In this document: piece by piece, positions 15,841-24,548 of the stretch
Layout: each line of letters opens with the position of its first letter
Position numbering within the stretch: the stretch's first letter is position 1
Assembly: GCA_051877855.1 (NCBI GenBank)
Contig: JBJEJH010000036.1
Span: 35,971-99,970 of the forward strand
Direction of reading: 5' to 3'
Origin: MGBC120314 sp051877855
Lineage (GTDB): Bacteria; Bacillota; Clostridia; Lachnospirales; Lachnospiraceae
DNA length: 64,000 bases
Program-made: the position numbers and the translations under genes
Notes under the pieces: generated by a model
The model's database searches: none
Seen by the model: only the letters and a program-made list of their open reading frames with translations
What the model was told of the DNA's origin: nothing

Positions 15841-18120
15841 CTACTTCGCTGACTTCTCAAATTCATCCAGTGTCTTAAATCCGTACAATAATGCCGTATT
15901 CCCGATAATCTCCCGGGCAATATTTTGTCCGTTTCTTGCGTGTTCCACCACATATGCACCATACAACTGCAGCATCTTATCCGAATAAGTACTGACCTCT
16001 CCGCGAAGATAGGTCTCGTATGATGTATTCACATAATTATCTTCATAGGTATGAAGGGATCTGGCATTCTGGGTCACGTTAGGATATTCTGCGGCAAATG
16101 CCTCCATCATGGTCATCTGTATTGCAATGATTTGTTCGATGACTCCCTTCTTCTCCGGGCTGATGGGTGGAAATTTATCACAAAGCCCGGCATACTCCCC
16201 GGGTGCTGTACTCTCCATCATGCGACCATACTTTTCTGTAATAAGGTTATGTCCCAGTCGATATTCACGATTAAAATCATACAGATACTGAATCAGCATG
16301 GTGCGATTCCATGTAAGATACTGGCTCTTACGCATTACGGAAAATGTAGGCCAGTCATCCTGGCAGGATGCTCTTCCTCCCTCATTATGCACCTTGTCAA
16401 AAGCCTCAAATTCAACCTTTGCAATGGTATTCACCAGCTCCTCATCACTCATTTGCACATAGGAAGACTTCATCACCAGTTCCTCTGCGTGGGATGCCAG
16501 GTAGGAATCCACATCACTGATGAGATGATCTGCATACATAATCCGGGCAAAGAACTCCCCGATTCCTTCCAGCGTTTTTTCCGTCCCGTTTGCTTTTGGC
16601 GCCTCATTCAATAATACAAGGAGTTCACCGCCCCTTTTAAGATTCTGCGTACTGCGGCGCATCCATTTTTCATGTGGGGGATATACATTCTCAATGTAGT
16701 GCAGTAACTTCATCGCCTCATACATCGCATTGGAGACCATTCGATTCGCCGTCATTTCGTCCCCACGTTCAAGCATACGCTTATAATTATACTGTCCGCA
16801 CTGTGCAAATCTTGTTCCACTCTCAGCAATCTTAAGTAACCGCACATTCTCCGGATAACCCTGTTTTAAGATCCCACGGATGTGACTAAACCTCCCTAAA
16901 GGATCCGCAAACACCCATCCATTGGTACAAGCGGCCAGGGCATAATCCTCCACCTTCGTATAATCGATATGTTCATAATCCCTTGTACCAAGAAAATGCT
17001 CATAGAACCCGTCAATGGTCAAAACACCTCTTCGATTCTTACCTGTGGCTGTTACCACTCTCTTATACCCCATAAATTCCTTGGGAAGTTCATCGTAACG
17101 CTTCTGCAGTTCATCACCGATTCTTTCATAAGTTTCATCATCCAGCCACATACAGAAATCCGGACCCCAATCATGATCCATAGAAAAGTGATCATCATAG
17201 CCGAAGCAGTCCGATCCTTCTCCCACCAGACCAACAGCGATCCGTTCCTCATACTCCGGAAAATATTCCCGAATCATCGGAATTCCATAGGTCTCATAAT
17301 ACTTTTTACAAATATCAATTCCACGTTCCATTGTGTCACCCTGCATCTTCTCTTCACAGTTTAAGAGACCTTCTCTCAGCCGCTCATATTGTGCGTTATG
17401 TCCCAGAAGTTCCTCCACAATCTGCATCCCCTCTTTAAAACACTCCATTGCTTTTTTGTATTGCCCGGTATTGCTATAGCACATTCCAAGGGCATACAGG
17501 GCCGCCCCGTAATGATTATCCAGAATATTTTGTGCCCTGAATCTTTTAATCGCCTCATTAGCATATTGTAAAGCCTCATCCAAAAGCCCTGACCCCAGGG
17601 TGGAATTGGCCAGATTTGCATAAGACACAGCGATCTCAAATCCAGCTTGATTGGCAAGTGCTATAGAAAGTGCTTTTTTCTGGTATGCAGTCGCTTTGGA
17701 AAATTCGCCCTGTTCCTCATACAGAAGGCTTATATTATTATAAAACCCGGCCTTTCTCATATCCGACTCCGCCAGCTCCTTCTCATAGATTTCCTCCACC
17801 TTTGCATAAAAGCTTTCCGCTTCCTTAAGTTCACCGATGGAACGAAGACCTGTGGCTGCATTAAGCAGTGTTGTGCCATAGGAAATGCGATCCACATTCC
17901 CTGCATATTCCACTGCTTGGGCAATCACCTTACGCAATGGTTCCTTTTCCGAAGTCTGACGATAATATCCGATCAGCTCATTCAACAACGGAAGAACCAG
18001 ATGCTCTTCTTTCTTCGCCCTGGCATCCTCCAAAGTCTTTAACATATACTTTTCCGCTTCCTTTGCCTTATTTTCTGCAAAGAATTGATCGATATTACGA
18101 AATACTTCTCCAATCTCCAT
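15841..18120 (-). CDS. TPR protein with DUF4037 (nucleotidyltransferase-like) and DUF4125 domains
   Basis: Large cytosolic protein of 759 residues. Residues 1-260 are tetratricopeptide-like helices (for example AGFYNNISLLYEEQGEFSKA, HYGAALYALGMCYSNTGQY). Residues about 270-470 resemble DUF4037, a nucleotidyltransferase-like fold: a GEGSDCFG turn is followed by DHFSMDHDWGPDF, consistent with the GS...DxD pattern. Residues about 550-755 match DUF4125 (GRASCQDDWPTFSVMR...). Substrate and role are unknown; DUF4037/DUF4125 proteins are widespread in Lachnospiraceae. It starts 16 bases after the flavin reductase-rubrerythrin gene, so the two share an operon, which may mean a stress-related job. Its end overlaps the XRE control region. 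Confidence 0.85.
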   Translation of the reverse strand: MEIGEVFRNIDQFFAENKAKEAEKYMLKTLEDARAKKEEHLVLPLLNELIGYYRQTSEKEPLRKVIAQAVEYAGNVDRISYGTTLLNAATGLRSIGELKEAESFYAKVEEIYEKELAESDMRKAGFYNNISLLYEEQGEFSKATAYQKKALSIALANQAGFEIAVSYANLANSTLGSGLLDEALQYANEAIKRFRAQNILDNHYGAALYALGMCYSNTGQYKKAMECFKEGMQIVEELLGHNAQYERLREGLLNCEEKMQGDTMERGIDICKKYYETYGIPMIREYFPEYEERIAVGLVGEGSDCFGYDDHFSMDHDWGPDFCMWLDDETYERIGDELQKRYDELPKEFMGYKRVVTATGKNRRGVLTIDGFYEHFLGTRDYEHIDYTKVEDYALAACTNGWVFADPLGRFSHIRGILKQGYPENVRLLKIAESGTRFAQCGQYNYKRMLERGDEMTANRMVSNAMYEAMKLLHYIENVYPPHEKWMRRSTQNLKRGGELLVLLNEAPKANGTEKTLEGIGEFFARIMYADHLISDVDSYLASHAEELVMKSSYVQMSDEELVNTIAKVEFEAFDKVHNEGGRASCQDDWPTFSVMRKSQYLTWNRTMLIQYLYDFNREYRLGHNLITEKYGRMMESTAPGEYAGLCDKFPPISPEKKGVIEQIIAIQMTMMEAFAAEYPNVTQNARSLHTYEDNYVNTSYETYLRGEVSTYSDKMLQLYGAYVVEHARNGQNIAREIIGNTALLYGFKTLDEFEKSAK

Positions 18121-18136
18121 CTCTTATCACCTTATC

Positions 18137-19165
18137 CTAATAATTTTCTTTACGAATCTGGAAAAATCCCTGTGGATGATTACATACCGGACACACCTGA
18201 GGTGCTTTCATTCCTACCACAATATGTCCGCAGTTTCTACATTCCCAGATGCATACACCGGCCTTTTCAAACACCTGATTCATCTTAACATTGTTGAGTA
18301 GTGCCCGGTATCGCTCCTCGTGTGCCTTCTCAATGGCTCCTACGCCACGAAACTTCGCTGCAAGTTCCGGAAATCCTTCTTCCTCCGCTTCCCTCGCCAT
18401 ACGATCATACATATCCGTCCACTCCGCATTTTCTCCTCCGGCGGCCTCCGACAAATTACTCACCGTGTCACCGATTCCACCCAGTTCCCCCAGCCACATC
18501 TTAGCATGTGCCCGCTCGTTATCCGCTGTCTCTAAGAAGATCGAGGCAATCTGCTCATATCCTGCCTTAGCTGCCACTGCAGCAAAGAAGGTATACTTAT
18601 TCCTCGCCTGGGATTCACCGGCAAAGGCATCCTTAAGGTTCTGCTGTGTCTTGGTTCCGGCGTATTTGTTAACAGGTTTCTTCTCTTTTGTTGGCTTTAT
18701 ATATTTCTGATAATATGCATAGGTTGCCGACACAACATCATTGAATCGCTCTCCATCGGTGACAACTCCTACAAAGACCATATGCGTCCCCATATCAAGG
18801 CTTTGTTCCACCTTCACACTAAAATATGCATTGGTTCCTTTAGTAATTGCCATATCACCATTTGCCACACGTTTGCAATTTGCAAAACCGTCGAACTTAT
18901 CAACTTCCCTTCCGGACTGATAACCAAAACGGCTGTAAAGATCCTTTCCCGCCTTCACATTCAGCACCGAAATCGTAAAATGATTACTGCGTCGAATCAT
19001 CTCACAGGTAAGGGTATCCTTATTTACTGAGATGATCACCCGGTTGGGATCCTTGGATACACGCATCACTGTATCAATGATACATCCATTATCCTTCTCA
19101 TCCACACTAGTTGTCAATACATAAGATCCATAAGTTACACAATCTAAAATATGCTGGTCAAACAT
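18137..19165 (-). CDS. Flavin reductase-rubrerythrin-rubredoxin fusion protein
   Basis: Peroxide/oxygen-defence protein of 342 residues built from three parts. Residues 1-160 are a flavin reductase-like FMN-binding domain (YGSYVLTTSVDEKDNGCIIDT...). Residues about 168-300 form a rubrerythrin diiron four-helix domain with carboxylate ligands in AGESQARNKY, ADNERAHAKMW and AIEKAHEERY. Residues 308-342 are a rubredoxin-type iron site (WECRNCGH...CPVCNHPQGFF). The fusion could pass electrons from NAD(P)H via flavin and rubredoxin to the diiron centre, reducing H2O2 to water in an anaerobe. GGAGG lies seven bases before the ATG. The TPR-DUF4125 gene follows at once. Confidence 0.92.
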   Translation of the reverse strand: MFDQHILDCVTYGSYVLTTSVDEKDNGCIIDTVMRVSKDPNRVIISVNKDTLTCEMIRRSNHFTISVLNVKAGKDLYSRFGYQSGREVDKFDGFANCKRVANGDMAITKGTNAYFSVKVEQSLDMGTHMVFVGVVTDGERFNDVVSATYAYYQKYIKPTKEKKPVNKYAGTKTQQNLKDAFAGESQARNKYTFFAAVAAKAGYEQIASIFLETADNERAHAKMWLGELGGIGDTVSNLSEAAGGENAEWTDMYDRMAREAEEEGFPELAAKFRGVGAIEKAHEERYRALLNNVKMNQVFEKAGVCIWECRNCGHIVVGMKAPQVCPVCNHPQGFFQIRKENY

Positions 19166-19254
19166 CTTCCATCCTCCTTTATTCTCTTTGCACTTATTGC
19201 AAATTCTATGGATGTAGATATTATGCCCAGCATATTGATACTTTATATTTAATT

Positions 19255-19845
19255 TTAATTATTTATTTTCAATACAGCGCCTAATTCGCACGCAGCATCA
19301 TCCACCTTATCTTCACTGCTAAGACATATGTTCATCTCTTTATCACCGTAACACTTTAAAACTAAGTAATAAACATATGTAGTTGTGATGCCCTTGGTGT
19401 GTGAAACCACGAGGCGCTCATAACTCTTAATATCCTTAAGCCGTACTGCCGTTGCCCTCGACAATGAGTCAGCACCTATAAGCCAGTTTTCTGTAATCAT
19501 AAAGGTGTTTTTTGTCGTGGTGTCCACATATAAAGGTTTGGTAACTTCTGAATCCATTTGTTTCAAAGCAGCCTCAACCTGTTCATGGGAGAAATTGAAT
19601 TCCTTTCTCCACACCTTCCCCATATGAGCATTCTTCAATGTTTTCTGTGTTCTTAACACACGAAAAAAATGAATCATGATAATTAAATGAAGAAGAATTC
19701 CTAATATGTAATCCTCAAAACCGGTGGAAATATGATTCACTAATACAGCGGTATTTACAAACATACTAAAACCACAACAAACCAATATGATTTTTATCAC
19801 TGTCTTTGGCCAATAATTAAAATATTTATTAATATTTGCGTACAT
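19255..19845 (-). CDS. Membrane protein with PH-like C-terminal domain, paralogue 1
   Basis: A 196-residue protein with two membrane helices (about 17-37, 45-65) and a C-terminal beta-rich domain (KNTFMITENWLIGADSLSRATAVRLKDIKSYERLVV...). It is clearly a paralogue of the product of the next gene upstream, aligning from MYANINKYFNYWPK onward. I start it at ATG 19845 (GGAG upstream) because this matches the paralogue; a longer frame to 19881 would overlap the neighbour's end. Lies last in the series led by BlaI. Function unknown; a PH-like fold is inferred from pattern only. Confidence 0.72.
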   Translation of the reverse strand: MYANINKYFNYWPKTVIKIILVCCGFSMFVNTAVLVNHISTGFEDYILGILLHLIIMIHFFRVLRTQKTLKNAHMGKVWRKEFNFSHEQVEAALKQMDSEVTKPLYVDTTTKNTFMITENWLIGADSLSRATAVRLKDIKSYERLVVSHTKGITTTYVYYLVLKCYGDKEMNICLSSEDKVDDAACELGAVLKINN

Positions 19846-19870
19846 AGCACCGTTCTCCAATTTTACTGTA

Positions 19871-20701
19871 TTACATACCAATTTCTCTTTGTATCTTATC
19901 TACCAGATCCTTAGCTTCCTTAAGTCCCAGTCCTGTTGCTTCCCGTGCATATTTAATCGCCTGTACAGGTCCTTCATTCTTTAACATCTTAATCACTTCG
20001 GCACGGTCTTTTTCAGACAGCATACCTTCCATATCCGTACCCTGTGGTGCCACAAAGACAGACTCTTCCAAAACCGCCTGATTCGGTGAAATTACATTCT
20101 TCATTGCCGCAGAAAGTTCATATGCTGCCTCGTCCATCAATTCACTACTGCCAAGGCGGAAATGGAATTCCTCATCTGCATAATTCTTTACCACAAGATA
20201 ATACCCATAAGATGTTGACTTTCCACGATGCTCTACTACCAGACGCTCATAGTTCTTAATATCCGTGATTCTGACAGCCATAGCACGCATCAGACCGGAT
20301 GAGGCACCAATAACCCAGTTCTGTGTGATCATAAAGGTATTCTTCGTTGCCGTATCACTGTAGATTGGAGAGGCAACTTCAGAATCAATCTGAGCAAGTG
20401 CAGCTTCAATCTGCTCCTCGGAGTAATGAAATTTCTTTCTCATAATCTTACCAATATAGGCATTCTTCAGTGTGGACTGTGCCTTTAATACATTTAAAAA
20501 ATACAGAAACAAAACGATGTTAATTGTCAATCCCGGCAGCACATGTGCCAACGAATATATTATCGTATCTCCCAATCCCTGTGACAAAGAACCCAGAACA
20601 ATCATGATATTTCCAAGTAATGAAAATCCACTGTAAATCAATATAATCTTGGCACCAAGCCTTGGCCAGTAATTAAAATTTTTCTTAATATTTGTATACA
20701 T
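19871..20701 (-). CDS. Membrane protein with PH-like domain and L7/L12-type C-terminal domain
   Basis: A 276-residue paralogue of the product at 19255-19845. Two membrane helices (about 15-70) and the PH-like domain (about 105-200) are followed by a tail, residues 235-276, that strongly resembles the C-terminal domain of ribosomal protein bL12 (AREATGLGLKEAKDLVDKIQ). In ribosomes this surface recruits translation factors; in orphan fusions its role is unknown. It lies 24 bases after the 20726-21784 gene and 25 bases before the shorter paralogue, in the BlaI-led gene series. Confidence 0.75.
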   Translation of the reverse strand: MYTNIKKNFNYWPRLGAKIILIYSGFSLLGNIMIVLGSLSQGLGDTIIYSLAHVLPGLTINIVLFLYFLNVLKAQSTLKNAYIGKIMRKKFHYSEEQIEAALAQIDSEVASPIYSDTATKNTFMITQNWVIGASSGLMRAMAVRITDIKNYERLVVEHRGKSTSYGYYLVVKNYADEEFHFRLGSSELMDEAAYELSAAMKNVISPNQAVLEESVFVAPQGTDMEGMLSEKDRAEVIKMLKNEGPVQAIKYAREATGLGLKEAKDLVDKIQREIGM

Positions 20702-20725
20702 TTTTTCTTTCTCCTATCGTTTTTC

Positions 20726-21784
20726 TTACATAAACTCGTGTGGAACCTTATTATACAAAGCTTCGAGGAAATTGTTGAAATCCTTGTTATATGCTCTCTT
20801 AAGTTCTTCACTATAGCCCAGAATAACCCAAGGCATATGCTGTTTCATATACGCCATTGCATCCTGTACCGCCGACTCCGACATAATGATCTGATAATTG
20901 ATCTTATTGACATCCCAGACGTATAAAGAATAGGTCGTTCCCGTCTTAATACCATTGGTACTATGGGAAGTAGTCATCTGATATGCCCATACGATATCCC
21001 TGTTGAGGAACATATATGGCTTATTTTGCTGCGAACAGTAAGATGCAATACGTCCAATTTTAAACTCGTTATTCTTTAATGAAAAACCTGCGGTTTCATA
21101 ATCATTTTCGATAACACTTGTGTCATAACCGGACATCTTAATCTGTTTTTTAATCTTCTTAAGACCCACTCCAAGCATCTGTATGCCAACTGCAAGAACA
21201 GCAATCAGAACACATATTAAAATAGCAACAATAATGATGATGTCCTCAAATTCCGCGCTTTTCTCCTTGATAACATACGGAATCGTCTCTGCCTTATACT
21301 CATCGGATGTAAATTCGTTATAATCCACAAAGAATTTCTTAAGATACTTTTCTTCGGAGTCCGTCATCTCACACAGTTCACCGGTTATTGTAAAGGCATC
21401 CGCCTCGGTTCCTTCATAGGTATAATTCTCCAACTGATCCATCTGATTCATGTAGGAGGTCGGTAACTTTACCGCCATATACCTTGGATCATCCTCATCA
21501 TAGTTTAAAATCACATAATAATACGAAGTTACGGTTTTGTGTCCGTTCTGCGTTTTATAGACCTCCATAAACGTTCCATAATTTAAGTCAATTTCCGCAC
21601 GAACCTTTTTACCATCCGCCTTTTGGATGTCCTCCGTGGACATCTGTGAAAATGAAACCGCCGGTTTTACCAAATAAATGAGATCTTTAAATCCAATCAC
21701 AAATAAAATAGCTACAAAGATAAAACAGGTTGTCACAATCCACATTGAATTTTGTACGCATTTCTTTTTTAATTCTTGAAACAT
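20726..21784 (-). CDS. Membrane protein of unknown function, divergent paralogue of the two that follow
   Basis: A 352-residue protein with an N-terminal helix (about 14-36), an extracytoplasmic region of some 145 residues, a second helix (about 183-210) and a C-terminal cytosolic beta-rich domain. That last domain follows the same order as in the 19255 and 19871 products: a tyrosine-rich ITQNW-like strand (FLNRDIVWAYQM) then a YSLYVWDVNKINYQI strand. It resembles uncharacterised Lachnospiraceae proteins (perhaps the DUF6709 group, not certain). It begins 33 bases after the BlaR-like sensor gene and belongs to that gene series. No catalytic motif is visible. Confidence 0.7.
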   Translation of the reverse strand: MFQELKKKCVQNSMWIVTTCFIFVAILFVIGFKDLIYLVKPAVSFSQMSTEDIQKADGKKVRAEIDLNYGTFMEVYKTQNGHKTVTSYYYVILNYDEDDPRYMAVKLPTSYMNQMDQLENYTYEGTEADAFTITGELCEMTDSEEKYLKKFFVDYNEFTSDEYKAETIPYVIKEKSAEFEDIIIIVAILICVLIAVLAVGIQMLGVGLKKIKKQIKMSGYDTSVIENDYETAGFSLKNNEFKIGRIASYCSQQNKPYMFLNRDIVWAYQMTTSHSTNGIKTGTTYSLYVWDVNKINYQIIMSESAVQDAMAYMKQHMPWVILGYSEELKRAYNKDFNNFLEALYNKVPHEFM

Positions 21785-21817
21785 TATATCTCCTCCTAAT
21801 TTTAATTACATAAAAGA

Positions 21818-23170
21818 TTACTTATTTTCAGACCTTGTGGTAATCGGATGATAATGTACCGCAAGACCAAATACCTCTTCTGCCCTCTCACCATTTTCTA
21901 ACTGACCATCACTGATAAAAATCCAGCCCTTGATATCATCATGAAACATAAGTTCCACCCAGTATCCCTTTTTCCTGGTTCCACAAACATCCCATTGCTG
22001 ATTTTTCATAACCTGATGCAGTCCCACTCTCTGGGCAGTCACATGAAATGTCTCTTTACTTTCCGGTTCTGTATGTACGTCAATGTCTTTCTGTAAATCA
22101 TATTCCTTTGACTCAAGTGAAACACAATCCGTTTCCTTATCCATTCTCACAAACCTGCCATCTTCATCCGCCTGCCAGGTTTCCCGGCATGTCTCTCCAA
22201 AAATAATTTTCTCGATCCTCATGACCGTTATGGTTCCATCCGCAAAATTGATTAAATTTATTGGTGCCTGTATCTCCCCATAAGAGTTAAGCGAACCATT
22301 TTCATATTGATAAAATGTAGTGGTTTCCGGCGTTACCCCACCATCCAAGCCTTTCCCGTCCGTCAATGCTACATAGATGCGCTCACCATCCGGGGAAATT
22401 GCATAGATTTCATTGAAGATTAGGCTAATTTCCTTTTGAATGACCACGTTGTTATTAATCGAAAAAGAGTAAAGCAGGTTCCCACCTGTCATCATGTCCT
22501 CCGCGGAAAAATCAAGAAACATTTCCTCGTCCTTGCCATCTCCATCAAGATCCAGCCGGGCGTAGGCACCATCCTTCTTCCACTGTGTCACATTGTAAAC
22601 ATTCCCCGGATGTTCCAGAATTTCCTGCGTGGACACAGACTCCTGATTCTTTATGTAAAACTTACTCTCCCCCTGTGTGCCGTCTGTGTAAGAGATTGTT
22701 ATAAGACCATTATGGGGTGTAAAAGATTCTATCTTCTTCCCTATCCTGCATCGGAATACCTTTGCACAGATTCCCGTATCGATGTCCAGCCGGAGGATCT
22801 CCCGTTGATTGCCGCCTAAAAAATAGATTCCCCGTTCATAGAGGTTAAAACAATCACCACTGTTGAAATTTCCTCTATAAATCAACTTTTCACCCTGTTG
22901 ATCCACCTGATATATTCCATTGCCCCGCATCTGGTACTCTACGAATATTCTGTCATTCTTTATACCACCAATAATTTCACAATCTTCAGTCTCCACAAAG
23001 GGAAGATGATTGATCTGAAATACACTGGAAACAGAGATTCCAAGTACAAAAAACAACAAAGTGACTAAAATCATCAGAGCAAAGGTTTTTCTCTCCGTAT
23101 GAACTGCCTTGACACATCGACGAATTCGATACTTGATGTTCGCCTCACCAAAAGGCATGGCATGATCCAT
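21818..23170 (-). CDS. BlaR-like sensor half: membrane helix plus beta-propeller-like domain
   Basis: Reading frame of 450 codons continuing, in the same frame, the M56 peptidase gene after a single TGA at 23180-23182. Its start (MPFGEANIKYRIRRC) is the conserved stretch that follows the peptidase core in BlaR1/MecR1 proteins, so both halves once formed one protein. A membrane helix (about 32-52) leads to an extracytoplasmic region of short beta-sheet repeats with a DLDGDGKDE calcium-type loop and a final SH3-like segment. No penicillin-binding motif is present, so the signal is not a beta-lactam in the usual way. The ATG lacks a good ribosome binding site, arguing for a broken gene or translational restart. 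Confidence 0.65.
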   Translation of the reverse strand: MDHAMPFGEANIKYRIRRCVKAVHTERKTFALMILVTLLFFVLGISVSSVFQINHLPFVETEDCEIIGGIKNDRIFVEYQMRGNGIYQVDQQGEKLIYRGNFNSGDCFNLYERGIYFLGGNQREILRLDIDTGICAKVFRCRIGKKIESFTPHNGLITISYTDGTQGESKFYIKNQESVSTQEILEHPGNVYNVTQWKKDGAYARLDLDGDGKDEEMFLDFSAEDMMTGGNLLYSFSINNNVVIQKEISLIFNEIYAISPDGERIYVALTDGKGLDGGVTPETTTFYQYENGSLNSYGEIQAPINLINFADGTITVMRIEKIIFGETCRETWQADEDGRFVRMDKETDCVSLESKEYDLQKDIDVHTEPESKETFHVTAQRVGLHQVMKNQQWDVCGTRKKGYWVELMFHDDIKGWIFISDGQLENGERAEEVFGLAVHYHPITTRSENK

Positions 23171-23179
23171 CTCACTACT

Positions 23180-23896
23180 TCAAAAGAACCCTGTAGCGAC
23201 ACGAAAAATCGTATCTGCATATTGTTTTTTGTGATCCATTCCTAATTTTTGCAGCACAAGCTCGTCACAGGAAGCCTCCTGATCACGGACAAAGTAATAG
23301 AATGCAAACCAAATCAAAGGATTGTACCAGTTCAATGCACACAGGACAAAAGCAAGAAGTTTGACAATGTGATCTCCTCGGTGAATATGGGTCATTTCAT
23401 GGCACACAATCATCTCCTTCATCTTCGGATCAAGCTCCTTAGGGAGATAGATTCCCGGTGGAAAATACCCAAAAGTAAATGCACCGGATATATCAGCGCA
23501 TCGGTAAACCGGTACCGGTATACCATAAACCTTTCCTTCCTGACCAACGAAAGATTCCTCCATCCGGGCAGTCTTCTTAAGCCTATGGGTTAATCGATAA
23601 TAATTTACCATATTGGCAAACAGTATAAGTCCAACGCCAATCAGATAGATCACTACAATCACATTCCAGTTTACTTCCACATACCATAATTCCTGCACAA
23701 TATCCACATACGGAATAATGGCAACTCTTCCTACGGGCACCGTCGTACACAAAAGATGAAGAGCCACCAACGCCCATAACGCATAGGTCAGACGCTTAGG
23801 AAACTTTCTTAACAAAAAACGTAATATCAGCAAATAAAAAACTGCAAATGAACCGGCAAGACCCATTTGCAGCATTCTAAAAAATATATCCATCAC
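23180..23896 (-). CDS. M56 (BlaR1/MecR1-type) membrane peptidase half
   Basis: A 238-codon frame with four membrane segments and the zinc site HEMTH at about 166-170, followed by DQEASCDELVLQKLG, which carries the third ligand. In the family this site cleaves the partner BlaI repressor after signal binding. The frame ends in TGA right after DTIFRVATGFF, whereas relatives continue into a GEANIKYRI-like segment; here that segment is found eight codons beyond the stop. The start GTG at 23896 has GGAG eight bases upstream. With the 21818-23170 frame it makes a 693-codon gene interrupted once. Confidence 0.72.
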   Translation of the reverse strand: MMDIFFRMLQMGLAGSFAVFYLLILRFLLRKFPKRLTYALWALVALHLLCTTVPVGRVAIIPYVDIVQELWYVEVNWNVIVVIYLIGVGLILFANMVNYYRLTHRLKKTARMEESFVGQEGKVYGIPVPVYRCADISGAFTFGYFPPGIYLPKELDPKMKEMIVCHEMTHIHRGDHIVKLLAFVLCALNWYNPLIWFAFYYFVRDQEASCDELVLQKLGMDHKKQYADTIFRVATGFF

Positions 23897-23899
23897 ATT

Positions 23900-24118
23900 T
23901 TATTCTCCAAGTGTCGTAGTTTTTCCAAAAGACACTTTGTCCTTCAGAATATCTTGTAGTAAATGATATAATATCTTTCTTCTGTGGTTCTTTTTACCAA
24001 CTAACAGTTTATAAAACATAGACCCTTTTGTCAAGTCCAAAAACCACGAAGCAATCCTCGAAAAATTTCTCAACGAACTTAGCGTAACTTCGATGATTCC
24101 TTCCTGATCAACACTCAT
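23900..24118 (-). CDS. Possible small coupled open frame between BlaI and M56 genes
   Basis: Seventy-two codons starting at an ATG that overlaps the end of blaI by 11 bases and ending just before the M56 start. The position suggests translational coupling, but the predicted product (basic, with a Lys/Arg-rich middle) matches nothing I know and its codon pattern is not convincing. It may be noncoding spacer. Confidence 0.25.
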   Translation of the reverse strand: MSVDQEGIIEVTLSSLRNFSRIASWFLDLTKGSMFYKLLVGKKNHRRKILYHLLQDILKDKVSFGKTTTLGE

Positions 24119-24473
24119 CAATTAATCTTTTGATTTCATCCTTATCTTCCTGGGACAACTTCACCTTGTTTCCACAAAAGGCAGCCAGAAACAAGGGTAA
24201 TGAACCGTTAAAGTGTTCCGTGACATAATCACGCCCCCAGGCTCCGTAGTAGGCGTCTTTCTTCAATACCGACGTCACCACCGCATTGTCGTTCCTTAAC
24301 AAATTCTTCTTACAAAGATTCTTAAGCACCGTATATGTCGTAGACTTCTTCCATTCAAATTTCTTCTCACATTCATGGACAAGTGCAGTGGAATTAATAG
24401 GTTCTAACTCCCAGACCAACTCCATAAATTCATTTTCCGCTTTGGTCATTGTATTTACTTTATTTTTCTTCAT
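24108..24473 (-). CDS. BlaI/MecI-family transcriptional repressor
   Basis: A 121-residue winged-helix repressor (MTKAENEFMELVWELEPINSTALVHEC..., then STTYTVLKNLCKKNLL) of the BlaI/MecI/CopY family, with a C-terminal dimerisation region. In the family it blocks its own operon and is cut by a membrane M56 peptidase, the product of the following gene. The ATG at 24473 has AGGTG seven bases upstream; a GTG at 24482 is also open. It leads a series with the M56 sensor and three related membrane proteins; no beta-lactamase is present, so the regulon here is probably envelope stress. Confidence 0.9.
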   Translation of the reverse strand: MKKNKVNTMTKAENEFMELVWELEPINSTALVHECEKKFEWKKSTTYTVLKNLCKKNLLRNDNAVVTSVLKKDAYYGAWGRDYVTEHFNGSLPLFLAAFCGNKVKLSQEDKDEIKRLIDEC

Positions 24474-24493
24474 AGTCTTCACCTACCCAATTA

Positions 24494-24523
24494 TTTATAT
24501 CATACCATTAATTCATTCGTCAA
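24494..24523 (-). promoter_or_regulatory. Promoter of the blaI-led operon
   Basis: TTGACG (24518-24523), 18-base spacer, TATAAA (24494-24499) on the minus strand, about 20 bases before the blaI start. A TAATT...AATTA inverted repeat overlaps the -35 region and could be the BlaI operator. Confidence 0.5.
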
Positions 24524-24548
24524 TTAGCTAAATAAAAATGCAACCGTT

